Below, in pieces: positions 42,991-51,677 of a stretch of DNA of 64,000 nucleotides. Source of the stretch: Lactococcus petauri (lineage in GTDB: Bacteria; Bacillota; Bacilli; Lactobacillales; Streptococcaceae); the NCBI RefSeq assembly GCF_002154895.1, contig NZ_MUIZ01000006.1:62001-126000 (forward strand), read 5' to 3'. The position numbers and the translations under genes were made by a program. The notes under the pieces were generated by a model, which saw only the letters and a program-made list of their open reading frames with translations, ran no database searches and was not told where the DNA came from. The first letter of the stretch is position 1; each line of letters begins with the position of its first letter.

Positions 42991-44788
42991 GACACCATTC
43001 TTAGACAAATACACAGAAAATCTAACTGAGAAAATTTCAAAAAAATTGGAATCTTTTGAAGTAATAGGACGTGATTTAGAAATTAAAGAAGTACTTAATG
43101 CTTTAACACGAATTCGCAAAAACAGTCCAATTCTTGTTGGAGATGCAGGTGTAGGTAAAACAGCTATTGTAGAGGGATTAGCTGCACTTATTCTCAAACA
43201 AGAAGTCCCCTCTTTTTTGAAAGATGTTGTAGTTAGAAATTTGGAACTCTCATCACTTTTGAGTGAAGAAGATGGAGGATTCGTTCTTAAATTCAAAAAC
43301 ATCATTAAAGAGTTAAAAGAGTATAAGCAAAAAAATCTTCTTTTTATTGATGAAATCCATACAATTATGGGAGCTGGGCGTTCTCAAGGCGCAATTGATG
43401 CCGCTAATATCATCAAGCCAGCATTGGCACGTGGGGAAATTCAATTGATCGGTGCAACTACAGCAGATGAATTTCATGATTATATTGAAGAAGATGAAGC
43501 AATGGAGCGTCGATTTCAGCAGATTATTGTTAATGAACCAACTGTTGCTCAATCTATTGAAATTGTAGGGGCTGTGGCTAAGTATGATGAAAAGATACAT
43601 GGTGTGAAGATTAAACCTTCTGCCATCCGATCAGCTGTTACTCTCTCTGTGCGTTATATTCCAGAGCTTTATTTACCTGACAAAGCACTTGATTTGATTG
43701 ATATAGCAGGTGCAGAGGCAGTGATTGATGGTAAAAAGGCAATCACAGAACGTGAAATTGCAGGGGTGATTCAACGTAAAAAAGGAATTTCCTTATCTGT
43801 TATTTTAAAAGACGACAATGAGCGATTGGATCATGTTCAAGAGATTCTAGAAAAACGTGTTAAAGGACAAAGTAGAGCTGTAAATGACGTAACTCATGCC
43901 ATACAAATTGCAAGAGCAGGGATGCAAAATGAGAATCGACCATTGGCTTCGTTTCTTTTTCTTGGGACGACAGGTGTTGGTAAAACAGAATTAGCGAAGG
44001 CGCTTGCGGAAGTGATGTTTGATAATGAAAATGCGATGATCCGATTGGATATGAGCGAATATTCTCAAGAAGGTTCTTCTGAAAAGTTGATTGGTACTCG
44101 CAAAAACAGAGGTTTCTTGACAGAAGCAGTTAAAATGAAACCTTATTCTATTGTTCTTTTTGATGAGATTGAAAAAGGTAACCGTGAAGTCCATGATTTA
44201 CTGCTTCAAATTTTGGATGATGGACGTTTAACAGATGGCCGAGGACGATTGATTTCATTTAAGAATACCATTGTTATCATGACAACAAATTCTGGCGCTG
44301 AAATGATAAAAAACAATGCGGAAATTATGGGAACAGAGCTATCTGAACGTGATCAAATGCAATTTTTACAACGCATCACAAATGCTTTGATGACAGATTT
44401 TCGTCCTGAATTTTTGAATCGTATTGGCGATAAAATTATTTTTAATATGCTGGATAAAGAAACGATACGTGAAATTGCCGTAAAAAATATCGAAATTCTT
44501 CAAGAACGAATGAAAAAGCAAAAAGCTTATTTATTGTATGATGATAAGTTGTTGGACTATCTCGTGGACAATGGCTCAGATAAAAGCAATGGTGCACGTC
44601 CGATTGAACGATTCATTACTAAAAAGTTGACATCTGAAGTATCAAAGATTCTTTTAGAGCATCGAGGAAAAGAAGAAGCGCTTTTTATCACAGCTCAAGT
44701 CAATGGAGAGTCTCCTACTCTAACTGAAGCACTGGAGCGACGAACGTTAGTCTTTTCTGTGGACAGCGAACCGCTTAAAGAACAATGA
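42983..44788 (+). CDS. ClpA/ClpB-like double AAA+ ATPase
   Basis: 601 residues with two AAA+ modules: first Walker A GDAGVGKT (Lys59) and Walker B LLFIDEIHT; second Walker A GTTGVGKT (Lys334) and Walker B IVLFDEIEK, then a ClpB D2-small-type C-terminus. The N-terminal Clp adaptor domain is missing, and no ClpP-binding IGF/L loop is evident, so it is more likely an unfoldase than a protease partner. ATG 42983 is better spaced from AAGAGG than 42977. Such ATPases are found in some Gram-positive transfer regions; role may be remodelling of relaxase or T4SS parts. Confidence 0.85.
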   Translation: MSETPFLDKYTENLTEKISKKLESFEVIGRDLEIKEVLNALTRIRKNSPILVGDAGVGKTAIVEGLAALILKQEVPSFLKDVVVRNLELSSLLSEEDGGFVLKFKNIIKELKEYKQKNLLFIDEIHTIMGAGRSQGAIDAANIIKPALARGEIQLIGATTADEFHDYIEEDEAMERRFQQIIVNEPTVAQSIEIVGAVAKYDEKIHGVKIKPSAIRSAVTLSVRYIPELYLPDKALDLIDIAGAEAVIDGKKAITEREIAGVIQRKKGISLSVILKDDNERLDHVQEILEKRVKGQSRAVNDVTHAIQIARAGMQNENRPLASFLFLGTTGVGKTELAKALAEVMFDNENAMIRLDMSEYSQEGSSEKLIGTRKNRGFLTEAVKMKPYSIVLFDEIEKGNREVHDLLLQILDDGRLTDGRGRLISFKNTIVIMTTNSGAEMIKNNAEIMGTELSERDQMQFLQRITNALMTDFRPEFLNRIGDKIIFNMLDKETIREIAVKNIEILQERMKKQKAYLLYDDKLLDYLVDNGSDKSNGARPIERFITKKLTSEVSKILLEHRGKEEALFITAQVNGESPTLTEALERRTLVFSVDSEPLKEQ

Positions 44789-44916
44789 ATGTTACAATAT
44801 GGATGCAACACAACAAAAATGAAATAAATGAGAATTGTCCATTATGTTGCTTGAAAATCACTTAAGATTAAGAGATAATAGTGACAGAAAAGAATATAAG
44901 AAAAAGGAATGAGATT

Positions 44917-45270
44917 ATGGAAAAATTATTAGTTTTAGGAATGACTGGTTTAGCTTTAGTAGGTTTAACTGCTTGTGGAGATAAGAAGCTTGAAGGGACT
45001 TACAAAAATACAGATGTAAATTCTTCTCATATCTATGACATGACTTTTTCTGGAAATGAACTGAGAATGGATGCGGGAGCTGGGAAGTTTGTTGGAACTT
45101 ATGAAATTAAAGGTGATAAAATTGAATATGCTGTCACTGAACGGAATGGTGAAAAAGTGAGTGATGAGGCTAAAGACAATACTATGATTCTGGATTTTAA
45201 AGAAACAAAAAATTCTATTATCGTCAAAGTGGACAAATCCAACGATCCAGAAGAAACTTTAACAAAATAA
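44917..45270 (+). CDS. Small lipoprotein
   Basis: 117 residues with signal peptide and lipobox LTAC (Cys at about residue 20), then a lipocalin-like beta-rich domain (YKNTDVNSSHIYDMTFSGNE). ATG 44917 follows AAAGGAATGAG; the in-frame GTG at 44881 is rejected. Similar small lipoproteins with a (D)xxLEGTY motif occur in lactococcal and streptococcal elements. It would be acylated by the host Lgt. Possibly a surface exclusion or envelope protein. Confidence 0.7.
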   Translation: MEKLLVLGMTGLALVGLTACGDKKLEGTYKNTDVNSSHIYDMTFSGNELRMDAGAGKFVGTYEIKGDKIEYAVTERNGEKVSDEAKDNTMILDFKETKNSIIVKVDKSNDPEETLTK

Positions 45271-45298
45271 TTTTTATACTAATATTAGGGAGAAAAGG

Positions 45299-46174
45299 AT
45301 GAAATTTACAAAAAAACAATGGATTATTGGTGGAGTCATAGTCCTGGTGTTGGCTGGAGGTAGCGCAGGGATTGTAGCAAATAACCAAGCACAGGCCCAA
45401 GCAGAAAAAACAGCTCAAGAAGCTAAAACAGCTCGCGACAACTTGATTAAAGCTGCAAAAGATGCAACTGAAAAAGCAGAAACTTTTAAAGCTGAAGCTG
45501 ATGTAAAATCTGCACAAGATGCTATCAAAAAACTTGATGAAAAAGATAAAACTGCTTTCGTTGCACGTGTTGAAAAAGTTCGTCAAAACTGGGATTTAGT
45601 GAACAAAGCAGATAAAGCTGTTGCCAATGCAGAAAAAGTTCAAAAAGATGCCAATGTGAAAACAGCACAAACAGCTATTGATAAAATAAAAGATAATATT
45701 GCGAAGTCTAAAAAAGCTGACTTGCAAAAACGTTTGGATAAAGTTAAAACTGCAGTAAAAAATAATAAAGAACGTGCAAAAGCTGCAGAGGAAGCAAAAT
45801 CTAAAGCAAGTGCGGAACAACAAAAAGCACAAGCTACTCAAGAACAAGCGCAACCCCAAAATGATACCCAAGCTCAAGCTGCAGATGTAAATAATTCAGT
45901 TGCTCCACAAGCAGAAGCACCTGCAGCATCAGGAGGCGCAGGTGACTATAGTCAATATGCTCAAGCTCCTGCACAAAATGCACCAAGCTACAATCCCCCA
46001 ACACCTGGCGGAAATGGCGGTGGAGCAGTAGCGCCTTCTAATAATGGTGGTGGAAATGGCCCAACAGCGGCGCAGAAAGATGATTCAGCATCTGGTTTGT
46101 CTGCCCAAGGGGAAGCAGCGCTGAATGCAGGAACAGGAAATGCAAACAATAAACAACCAGGGGACAAATGGTAA
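45299..46174 (+). CDS. Membrane-anchored surface protein with two coiled repeats and Gly/Pro tail
   Basis: 291 residues: membrane segment (about 8-27), two related helical repeats of about 50 residues (about 52-155, with VKSAQDAIKKLDEKDKTAF and VKTAQTAIDKIKDNIAKSK), a Lys/Ala/Gln-rich coil, then a Gln/Pro/Gly-rich tail from about 185. No LPXTG motif. The layout fits a wall-spanning stalk protein; in the group with the lipoprotein and the adhesin it may help mating-pair formation. Confidence 0.65.
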   Translation: MKFTKKQWIIGGVIVLVLAGGSAGIVANNQAQAQAEKTAQEAKTARDNLIKAAKDATEKAETFKAEADVKSAQDAIKKLDEKDKTAFVARVEKVRQNWDLVNKADKAVANAEKVQKDANVKTAQTAIDKIKDNIAKSKKADLQKRLDKVKTAVKNNKERAKAAEEAKSKASAEQQKAQATQEQAQPQNDTQAQAADVNNSVAPQAEAPAASGGAGDYSQYAQAPAQNAPSYNPPTPGGNGGGAVAPSNNGGGNGPTAAQKDDSASGLSAQGEAALNAGTGNANNKQPGDKW

Positions 46175-46202
46175 AAAGCAAGCTAAATAGAATAAGATGA
46201 TT

Positions 46203-46232
46203 AAAACGGATTATTATTTATCCGTTTTTTTT
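46203..46232 (+). terminator. Terminator before the adhesin gene
   Basis: AAAACGGAT / ATCCGTTTT stem and T run. Confidence 0.88.
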
Positions 46233-46247
46233 ATTTCTCTTTTTTTT

Positions 46248-46296
46248 GGAAGTGAAGTGGGGGCATAGAGCAAGATTTTTAAATCCTAGATAAAAT
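46248..46296 (+). promoter_or_regulatory. Shared transfer promoter, copy 3
   Basis: GGAAGTGAAGTGGGGGCAT at 46248-46266, GAGCAA at the -35 place (46268-46273) and TAAAAT at 46291-46296, 17 bases later. Right after the previous terminator. Drives the LPXTG adhesin. Confidence 0.8.
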
Positions 46297-46368
46297 GACA
46301 ATGAGTTTAGAGATTCACCACTCGAGAGTGAATCTCCTAGCTTAAAATAATAAAGGAGATTTTTCTGT

Positions 46369-49300
46369 ATGAAGAAAAATAAATGGAGAAAAGAATTCCC
46401 TCAATCCAAAATGACACAATTTCGTCAATGGAAGTCAGGGAAACGGTGGCTCTATGGAGCTTCTGTTTTAACAGTATTAGTCGGTGGTGTGGTAATGACA
46501 GGGCTTATGAATCCTTCACTCATTCAAACCATTGCCCATGCTGCAACATTACCGTCTGATTTCACACAGGCAGGGTCTATTGGCTCAAGTCCTGTATATA
46601 AAACTTCGAATACGGCATGGTCAAATGTACAGAAAGGTGTTGACGCTTTAACAGAAGGTCTATCGCCCGATTATTATGTGGGGGCAGTAGATTCTGATGG
46701 CAATGGACAAAAGGTTGGGTGGTACAACGGACAAACCTCTTATGCAGGATCAAGCTTAGGATCGCTTGCCTCCGCAAATCCTGCGGATTTGTCCATTCCA
46801 AACTATAACTTTGTTAAGAACGCCATCATGTCGAGTGACGGTTTTCAAGATACTGATAATTTCAACTATGTAGATGGTGCAGGACAATATGTAGGCATTC
46901 ATAATGTTGGTCAAGCTTTTGAAGTTTCGTCTGGGAAATACGTTCCAATTGGAGTTAAAGTGACCATCAATGATGCGACGTACTATGATTCAAAGGATGC
47001 AACTACGCCACGTGATGTTTTTGGGGACGGCTATAAGCTTATGGTTGCAGCACGTAACGATGGGAATGGAAATATTACACTAGGCTATGTCGTTGCCATG
47101 ACAGGTGTTCAAGCGGTTGACAATGGTGGTGGCTCCGAGGGTGGAGGCGATGGTAATGGCTCTGGAACAACCTATGGTGGTTGTACGCTTGGTATTCCAA
47201 GAAAAGTTAGTGCTGTGATCACTTACGTTAATGAAAATACAGGGCAAGCATTACCTGCAAACTCATTGTCTGTAGTTAAAGTTGCCGATATTGATGCGGG
47301 ACAGTCTGCAAAAGTTTCTGATAATAGTTTGGGTTATTTTATTTCTGATCCAACAAATTTGACATTAAAAGATAATGTCTTAACTGCTTCCACAAATGAT
47401 ACGGTTTCACAAGATAAATCTACTTTATCTATGAATTCATATATCACCGTACAACCAAGTAATATGGTCAACCTTGTTTTTGATGATACATTAGGCAATC
47501 AAACTCAAGGATCAATCATCCAATCTTTATTTGGAACCCAAGGCCCAACTTTGAACCCGTCTGGTTATTTACAACTTGACAAAACAACCGCACAGTACGG
47601 GGACAATCTCCCAAATAACAATTATGGCTTCACGGGGTTGAAATTCCAAGTTATTAATAAAGATGGTAAAGTTGTTGATACATTGACTTTAGATGGATCA
47701 GGTAAATCTCAAAAATCAAAACCATTGCCACCAGGTGATTACACACTTCATGAAATTTCAGATAAGTGGTCTTTAACGGGGCAAACTCAACGTTCAGATG
47801 TGAAAGTTCATGTCTCAGGCGGGAAAACCACAACAGTTTCTGGAAAGGATTTAACCAATGATGCCGTGCAAGGGCAAATCTCTATAATTAAAAAAGGTGT
47901 AGAATCTGGCACAAATTTGTGGAATGGTAATTATTCTCTTGCAGGTAATCAATTCAAGATTACTAAATTGGATGGTGCAGATAAAGGAACCACTTATACT
48001 GTGACCACTGATAAGGATGGAAAAGCTAAAACGGATAAAATTCCGCTAGGAAAATACCATGTAGAAGAAATTAAAGCATCTAATGGATTTGTCTTGACCT
48101 TTAAACCAGTGGATGTAGAGTTGACCTATAAAGACAATAAGACGCAACTCGTCTTTGATGAAGCGAACGGAACCAATCAGGAAGTGAAAGGTCAGTTCAG
48201 CTTAAGCAAAGAAGATAAAGAAACAGGCAAAAATCAAAATGGTAAATCTGTGATGAAAGATGCCAAATATCAACTTTTCTATAATGATGATTCCACAGGC
48301 TCTAGTCCTCATAAAAAAGGTGATCCAGTGAAATGGAGCGACACTCCTAAAGCCCAACTCCAAATAGGGGACAAAGTTACTGAGATGGTTATTAATGGGA
48401 ACGTGGTCAAAACAGGGGACAACGTTGTGATTGATATGGAAGACGATACACTTCAAATTGGTGCTGGTAATTTAGCTGAAGGAAAATATTATCTCCTAGA
48501 ACCGGATGCTGGGGAAGGTTATACCGCTGATTCTACAAAACATGAGTTTGAAATCACTAAAAAAGATGACCACACCGCAAATATCGTTGTTCCTGGTTTA
48601 ACTTCAAAAGAACAAGCGATTAAAGCGAAGATTTCCTTCCAAAAACTGGCGGAAACGGCTGGAGCTGCCTCTAATGGTTCAGGTTACAATGGGGTTGAAT
48701 TTACATTCACGCCAGAAGAAGGGACTATTGCAGATCCAATTAAAGTAACAACTGGTGTAAATCCAGCGACTGATGAAGACGGCTATGGAGCAACACAGTT
48801 GGTTTATGGCGATTGGAAAATGTCTGAAACCAAAGGAATTGATGGGTATGATAAAATTCCAGATATTTATATCCATATGAGTCATGATACGAAATCTGAC
48901 TTGCTTACGATCACGGCTTCTACCAATGAGGATGGCTCAAAACCTTTCTCTACTCGTACCTATAATGTGACTGATAATTCAAGTGACAAGAATCCCAATG
49001 ATGAAGGGAATATCGTGGTGGGAGATACCACAGAAGATAATCCCTTTGTGGCCTTATCTAAGATGAGTTTAACGAACAAGCCAGAAACTCCACCAGAAGT
49101 ACCAAAACCAAGTATTGATATCGAAAAAACAAATGGGAAAGAAGTGCCACAAGCAGGAAACGGGAACTATTCTGACAAGGATAACAACGTTGGAGAGAAT
49201 GATCACGATACGGAAAAAACCGCATTAATCGTTCAAAAAGATAAAACAACGGATATTTCTGGCTTGATTACCAACAACGGAAAAGAAGCGCTCAGCCATA

Positions 49301-50226
49301 TTATCTTTGGAGATAAAACACTGGTGGGTAAAGTCAATGTAGGAGAGATCAAAGTCACTTACAAAGGAAAAACGCTTACTGTTAATGACAAAGGCGAGTT
49401 CTTACTGGACGGTAAACTCTTAGTTCTGCAACCTAAAGAAACCTTAGAAATTCATGGACTCCTTCCTGTCCTTCCAGCAGGAGAAACACATGGGGATGAA
49501 TTTACAGTCACTGGAGTAGGAGTGACTTCTAACGAAACCGTGGGAGATAAAGACAAATGGTATGGTAAAACACCAAGTCCAGAACCAAGTATTGATATTG
49601 AAAAATCCAATGTAGCTTATCCTGAGGCAGGGAAAGGGAATAATACTGATAAAGATAATAATGCTGGACCAAATGACCATGATACTAAGGGAACTTTTGC
49701 GACTATTGGGAATACGAAAATCCCAATCTTCTTCAAAGTAACCAATAATGGTTCAGAAAACTTAAATAAAGTGACGCCTGGAGACCAAACTATTGAAGGA
49801 AATGTTAAGGTGGAAAATATCGTGTGGACATTTAATGGGAAGACTCTTAAAGTGGCCTCTGATGGTTCTCTTGAAACAACAGATGGCAAGTCTTTGATAC
49901 TGAAACCTGGTGAAGTGATTCTTGGAAAAGGAGATCTCCCTAAATTGCCAAATGGACAACTTCATGGAGACAAAGCCACTGTGACAGCTATTGGTGAGGA
50001 GTCTGGTAAGAAGGTTGGTGATAGTGATAAATGGTATGGAAAAATGGCGACAGTTACTTCAAACATAGCAAATATTTTTTTACCAAAGACAGGTGAAGCG
50101 ACAGAACATTATTTGTCCCGCTTAGGTATGACATTGCTTGGACTTTCACTCTTTGTGGGTGGAGCAGATATCATTAAACGCCGTTACTTCTCAAAGAAGT
50201 CAGAGGGAAATACTGAAAATAAATAA
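46369..50226 (+). CDS. LPXTG-anchored adhesin with Cna-B/SpaA repeats
   Basis: 1285 residues. Long signal peptide ending near residue 57 (IAHAATLPS), an N-terminal adhesive region (about 60-260) followed by a Gly/Ser linker, several Cna-B/SpaA-type beta-sandwiches (about 395-800, with FKITKLDGADKGTTYTVTTD and the EXY-type glutamates likely to make isopeptide bonds), two tandem repeats of about 155 residues (about 914-1068 and 1073-1226) and the sortase motif LPKTG at 1238-1242, then membrane segment and basic tail. Very likely the aggregation or adhesion protein for mating-pair formation. Strong AAAGGAG before the ATG. Confidence 0.88.
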   Translation: MKKNKWRKEFPQSKMTQFRQWKSGKRWLYGASVLTVLVGGVVMTGLMNPSLIQTIAHAATLPSDFTQAGSIGSSPVYKTSNTAWSNVQKGVDALTEGLSPDYYVGAVDSDGNGQKVGWYNGQTSYAGSSLGSLASANPADLSIPNYNFVKNAIMSSDGFQDTDNFNYVDGAGQYVGIHNVGQAFEVSSGKYVPIGVKVTINDATYYDSKDATTPRDVFGDGYKLMVAARNDGNGNITLGYVVAMTGVQAVDNGGGSEGGGDGNGSGTTYGGCTLGIPRKVSAVITYVNENTGQALPANSLSVVKVADIDAGQSAKVSDNSLGYFISDPTNLTLKDNVLTASTNDTVSQDKSTLSMNSYITVQPSNMVNLVFDDTLGNQTQGSIIQSLFGTQGPTLNPSGYLQLDKTTAQYGDNLPNNNYGFTGLKFQVINKDGKVVDTLTLDGSGKSQKSKPLPPGDYTLHEISDKWSLTGQTQRSDVKVHVSGGKTTTVSGKDLTNDAVQGQISIIKKGVESGTNLWNGNYSLAGNQFKITKLDGADKGTTYTVTTDKDGKAKTDKIPLGKYHVEEIKASNGFVLTFKPVDVELTYKDNKTQLVFDEANGTNQEVKGQFSLSKEDKETGKNQNGKSVMKDAKYQLFYNDDSTGSSPHKKGDPVKWSDTPKAQLQIGDKVTEMVINGNVVKTGDNVVIDMEDDTLQIGAGNLAEGKYYLLEPDAGEGYTADSTKHEFEITKKDDHTANIVVPGLTSKEQAIKAKISFQKLAETAGAASNGSGYNGVEFTFTPEEGTIADPIKVTTGVNPATDEDGYGATQLVYGDWKMSETKGIDGYDKIPDIYIHMSHDTKSDLLTITASTNEDGSKPFSTRTYNVTDNSSDKNPNDEGNIVVGDTTEDNPFVALSKMSLTNKPETPPEVPKPSIDIEKTNGKEVPQAGNGNYSDKDNNVGENDHDTEKTALIVQKDKTTDISGLITNNGKEALSHIIFGDKTLVGKVNVGEIKVTYKGKTLTVNDKGEFLLDGKLLVLQPKETLEIHGLLPVLPAGETHGDEFTVTGVGVTSNETVGDKDKWYGKTPSPEPSIDIEKSNVAYPEAGKGNNTDKDNNAGPNDHDTKGTFATIGNTKIPIFFKVTNNGSENLNKVTPGDQTIEGNVKVENIVWTFNGKTLKVASDGSLETTDGKSLILKPGEVILGKGDLPKLPNGQLHGDKATVTAIGEESGKKVGDSDKWYGKMATVTSNIANIFLPKTGEATEHYLSRLGMTLLGLSLFVGGADIIKRRYFSKKSEGNTENK

Positions 50227-50275
50227 TCAGTAGAGACGAGTATATCTCATTCTTTACGTTGAAAGTTGAGGAAAA

Positions 50276-50890
50276 ATGAAAAGAGACCTCTATAATCGAA
50301 AAAATGTTGTATTGTTAGTGTTGATAGTTGGAGTTTTTCTACTTTTGGGCAGCCTAGGCGCTGGAATTGTTTATTTATCTGGAATAGGTACTAAATCGCA
50401 GTACTCAACAGCACAAGGTAATTTTAAATCAACTCATACCTCATCTGTGGAACAAGTTTCAACAGGAGATTCTAAGACTTCTAAATCTGAAGCTTCAGAA
50501 AAGAAAGCAAGTTTGAAAAAAACAGAGGTTTTAACAAGTGCCTCAAGCTCTTTTGAACAATCAGGAAAAGTAGAGGATTCCAAACAGGGAACCCAAACCG
50601 TTACCACCACAGCACAGGAAGGTCATGTCACATCACCTGTCACTTATACTGCAACATACAACGGCTTTACAGGGTACTCCACTGTTTCTTATGATGAAGC
50701 TCTAGCCATTGCGAGGAGTTTATCAGAAAATCAGAAACCGATAACAGAAAAAATGCAAGAAGTTATACAACAACATACACAAGGAAATACACATGTTGAT
50801 ACACAAGAAAGGGTACAACAAGAATTAGAAAAAACGATTGCGAGTATTCAGGCACAAGATCCAAATACTAAAATCAATATTATTAAATAA
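50276..50890 (+). CDS. Membrane-anchored Ser/Thr-rich protein
   Basis: 204 residues: membrane segment (about 11-37), Ser/Thr/Lys-rich stretch, then a small domain (about 120-150, TYNGFTGYSTVSYDEALAIA), then a repeat-encoded HTQGNTHVDTQ linker and a helical end. Follows the adhesin by 50 bases, GAGG upstream. Role unknown; surface position likely. Confidence 0.6.
   Translation: MKRDLYNRKNVVLLVLIVGVFLLLGSLGAGIVYLSGIGTKSQYSTAQGNFKSTHTSSVEQVSTGDSKTSKSEASEKKASLKKTEVLTSASSSFEQSGKVEDSKQGTQTVTTTAQEGHVTSPVTYTATYNGFTGYSTVSYDEALAIARSLSENQKPITEKMQEVIQQHTQGNTHVDTQERVQQELEKTIASIQAQDPNTKINIIK
50764..50811 (+). repeat. 12-bp iteron array 5 (four units)
   Basis: TATACAACAACA, TACACAAGGAAA, TACACATGTTGA, TACACAAGAAAG in exact phase; a fifth TACAACAAG-like copy follows out of phase. 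Confidence 0.8.
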
Positions 50891-50900
50891 AGGAGTACTA

Positions 50901-51161
50901 ATGGCATTACCAAGCCCTAATCGAAAAAAATACAAAGCGGCGGAAATTACAGAGCTTTCTCGTCGCTTTAAAGAAGTAGCGGAAGCTTTTGATGAAGATC
51001 CAAAAGAAGTCATGGCACACTACCAAGCACGTTATATTGCTGAAAAGCAAAAACAATTTTTTGATGAAATGATTGCAGAAAAGCGTAAAAAAATGGCTGA
51101 GCGCCAACAGCAAGACAAACAAGGTTCTCATTCAAATAATGGAAGTGAAGTGGCACAATAA
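50901..51161 (+). CDS. Small basic helical protein, unknown
   Basis: 86 residues, ATG 50901 after AAGGAG. Charged helical protein (EITELSRRFKEVAEAFDEDP) with a Gln/Ser tail. Its last codons contain the shared promoter element (copy 5) for the pilin gene. No family recognised. Confidence 0.65.
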   Translation: MALPSPNRKKYKAAEITELSRRFKEVAEAFDEDPKEVMAHYQARYIAEKQKQFFDEMIAEKRKKMAERQQQDKQGSHSNNGSEVAQ

Positions 51162-51189
51162 AGCTGAAAAAATTGAAATACGGTAAACT
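51141..51189 (+). promoter_or_regulatory. Shared transfer promoter, copy 5 (inside a gene end)
   Basis: GGAAGTGAAGTGG at 51141-51153 (the following GGG replaced by CAC) and TAAACT at 51184-51189, at the identical distance as in copies 3 and 4. The pilin-like gene starts 29 bases further. The match in both sequence and spacing makes it unlikely to be chance, although it also encodes the end of the preceding protein. Confidence 0.6.
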
Positions 51190-51217
51190 GAATATCAAGA
51201 ATGGAGGATATTTTTTA

Positions 51218-51559
51218 ATGACGTTATTGAAACGCAAGACATTTACACTTTGGACAACACTTAGTACACTACTTGCAGGTTTTATCTTGAATGCAAATGT
51301 TGCTCTTGCAGCAAGTGCGACAGACCCCTTTGCGAAAACACAAACAGATGCAGCAAATTTGACAACTAAAATTCAAACATGGTCTGTAATCATCATTGTC
51401 TTGGTCGTTGTTGCAACGGCAGTTGCTTATGCTTTAGGTGGTAAAGCAGTCAAGAAATGGGTACGAAGTTACTGGTGGGGCATTCTCATTGCTATTGTAA
51501 TTATCTTTGGTGCTTCACAATTCATTGCCTGGTACATGAACTACTTGAATCTTAAATAA
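51218..51559 (+). CDS. VirB2/TrbC-like pilin or channel subunit
   Basis: 113 residues from ATG 51218 after GGAGG. Signal peptide (about 1-32, cleavage near LAAS), short loop, then two membrane segments (about 58-79 and 88-106) separated by KAVKKWVRSYWW. This layout is that of VirB2/TrbC family subunits of type IV secretion systems. It starts its own transcript from copy 5 and ends at a terminator, consistent with high expression. Confidence 0.72.
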   Translation: MTLLKRKTFTLWTTLSTLLAGFILNANVALAASATDPFAKTQTDAANLTTKIQTWSVIIIVLVVVATAVAYALGGKAVKKWVRSYWWGILIAIVIIFGASQFIAWYMNYLNLK

Positions 51560-51563
51560 GTTG

Positions 51564-51594
51564 AAAAAGAATCACTGAAAAGTGGTTCTTTTTT
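51564..51594 (+). terminator. Terminator after the pilin-like gene
   Basis: AAAAAGAATCACT / AGTGGTTCTTTTTT hairpin with GAAA loop. Confidence 0.9.
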
Positions 51595-51599
51595 GATTT

Positions 51600-51648
51600 G
51601 GAAGTGAAGTGGGGGCATGGAGCAAAAAATTGTAATGCAAGATAAAAT
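51600..51648 (+). promoter_or_regulatory. Shared transfer promoter, copy 4
   Basis: GGAAGTGAAGTGGGGGCAT at 51600-51618, GAGCAA at 51620-51625 and TAAAAT at 51643-51648, same spacing as copy 3. Five bases after the previous terminator; drives the coupling protein operon. Confidence 0.8.
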
Positions 51649-51677
51649 CAAGAAAAGAGGAAAACGAAAGGAAAACT

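Noticed and set aside
42552-43040. 162-codon open frame on the minus strand opposite the acidic protein and ClpA-like gene start
   Set aside because: Arises from Glu/Ala-rich codons on the other strand (reads as poly-Ser), no ribosome site, opposite a well-supported operon.
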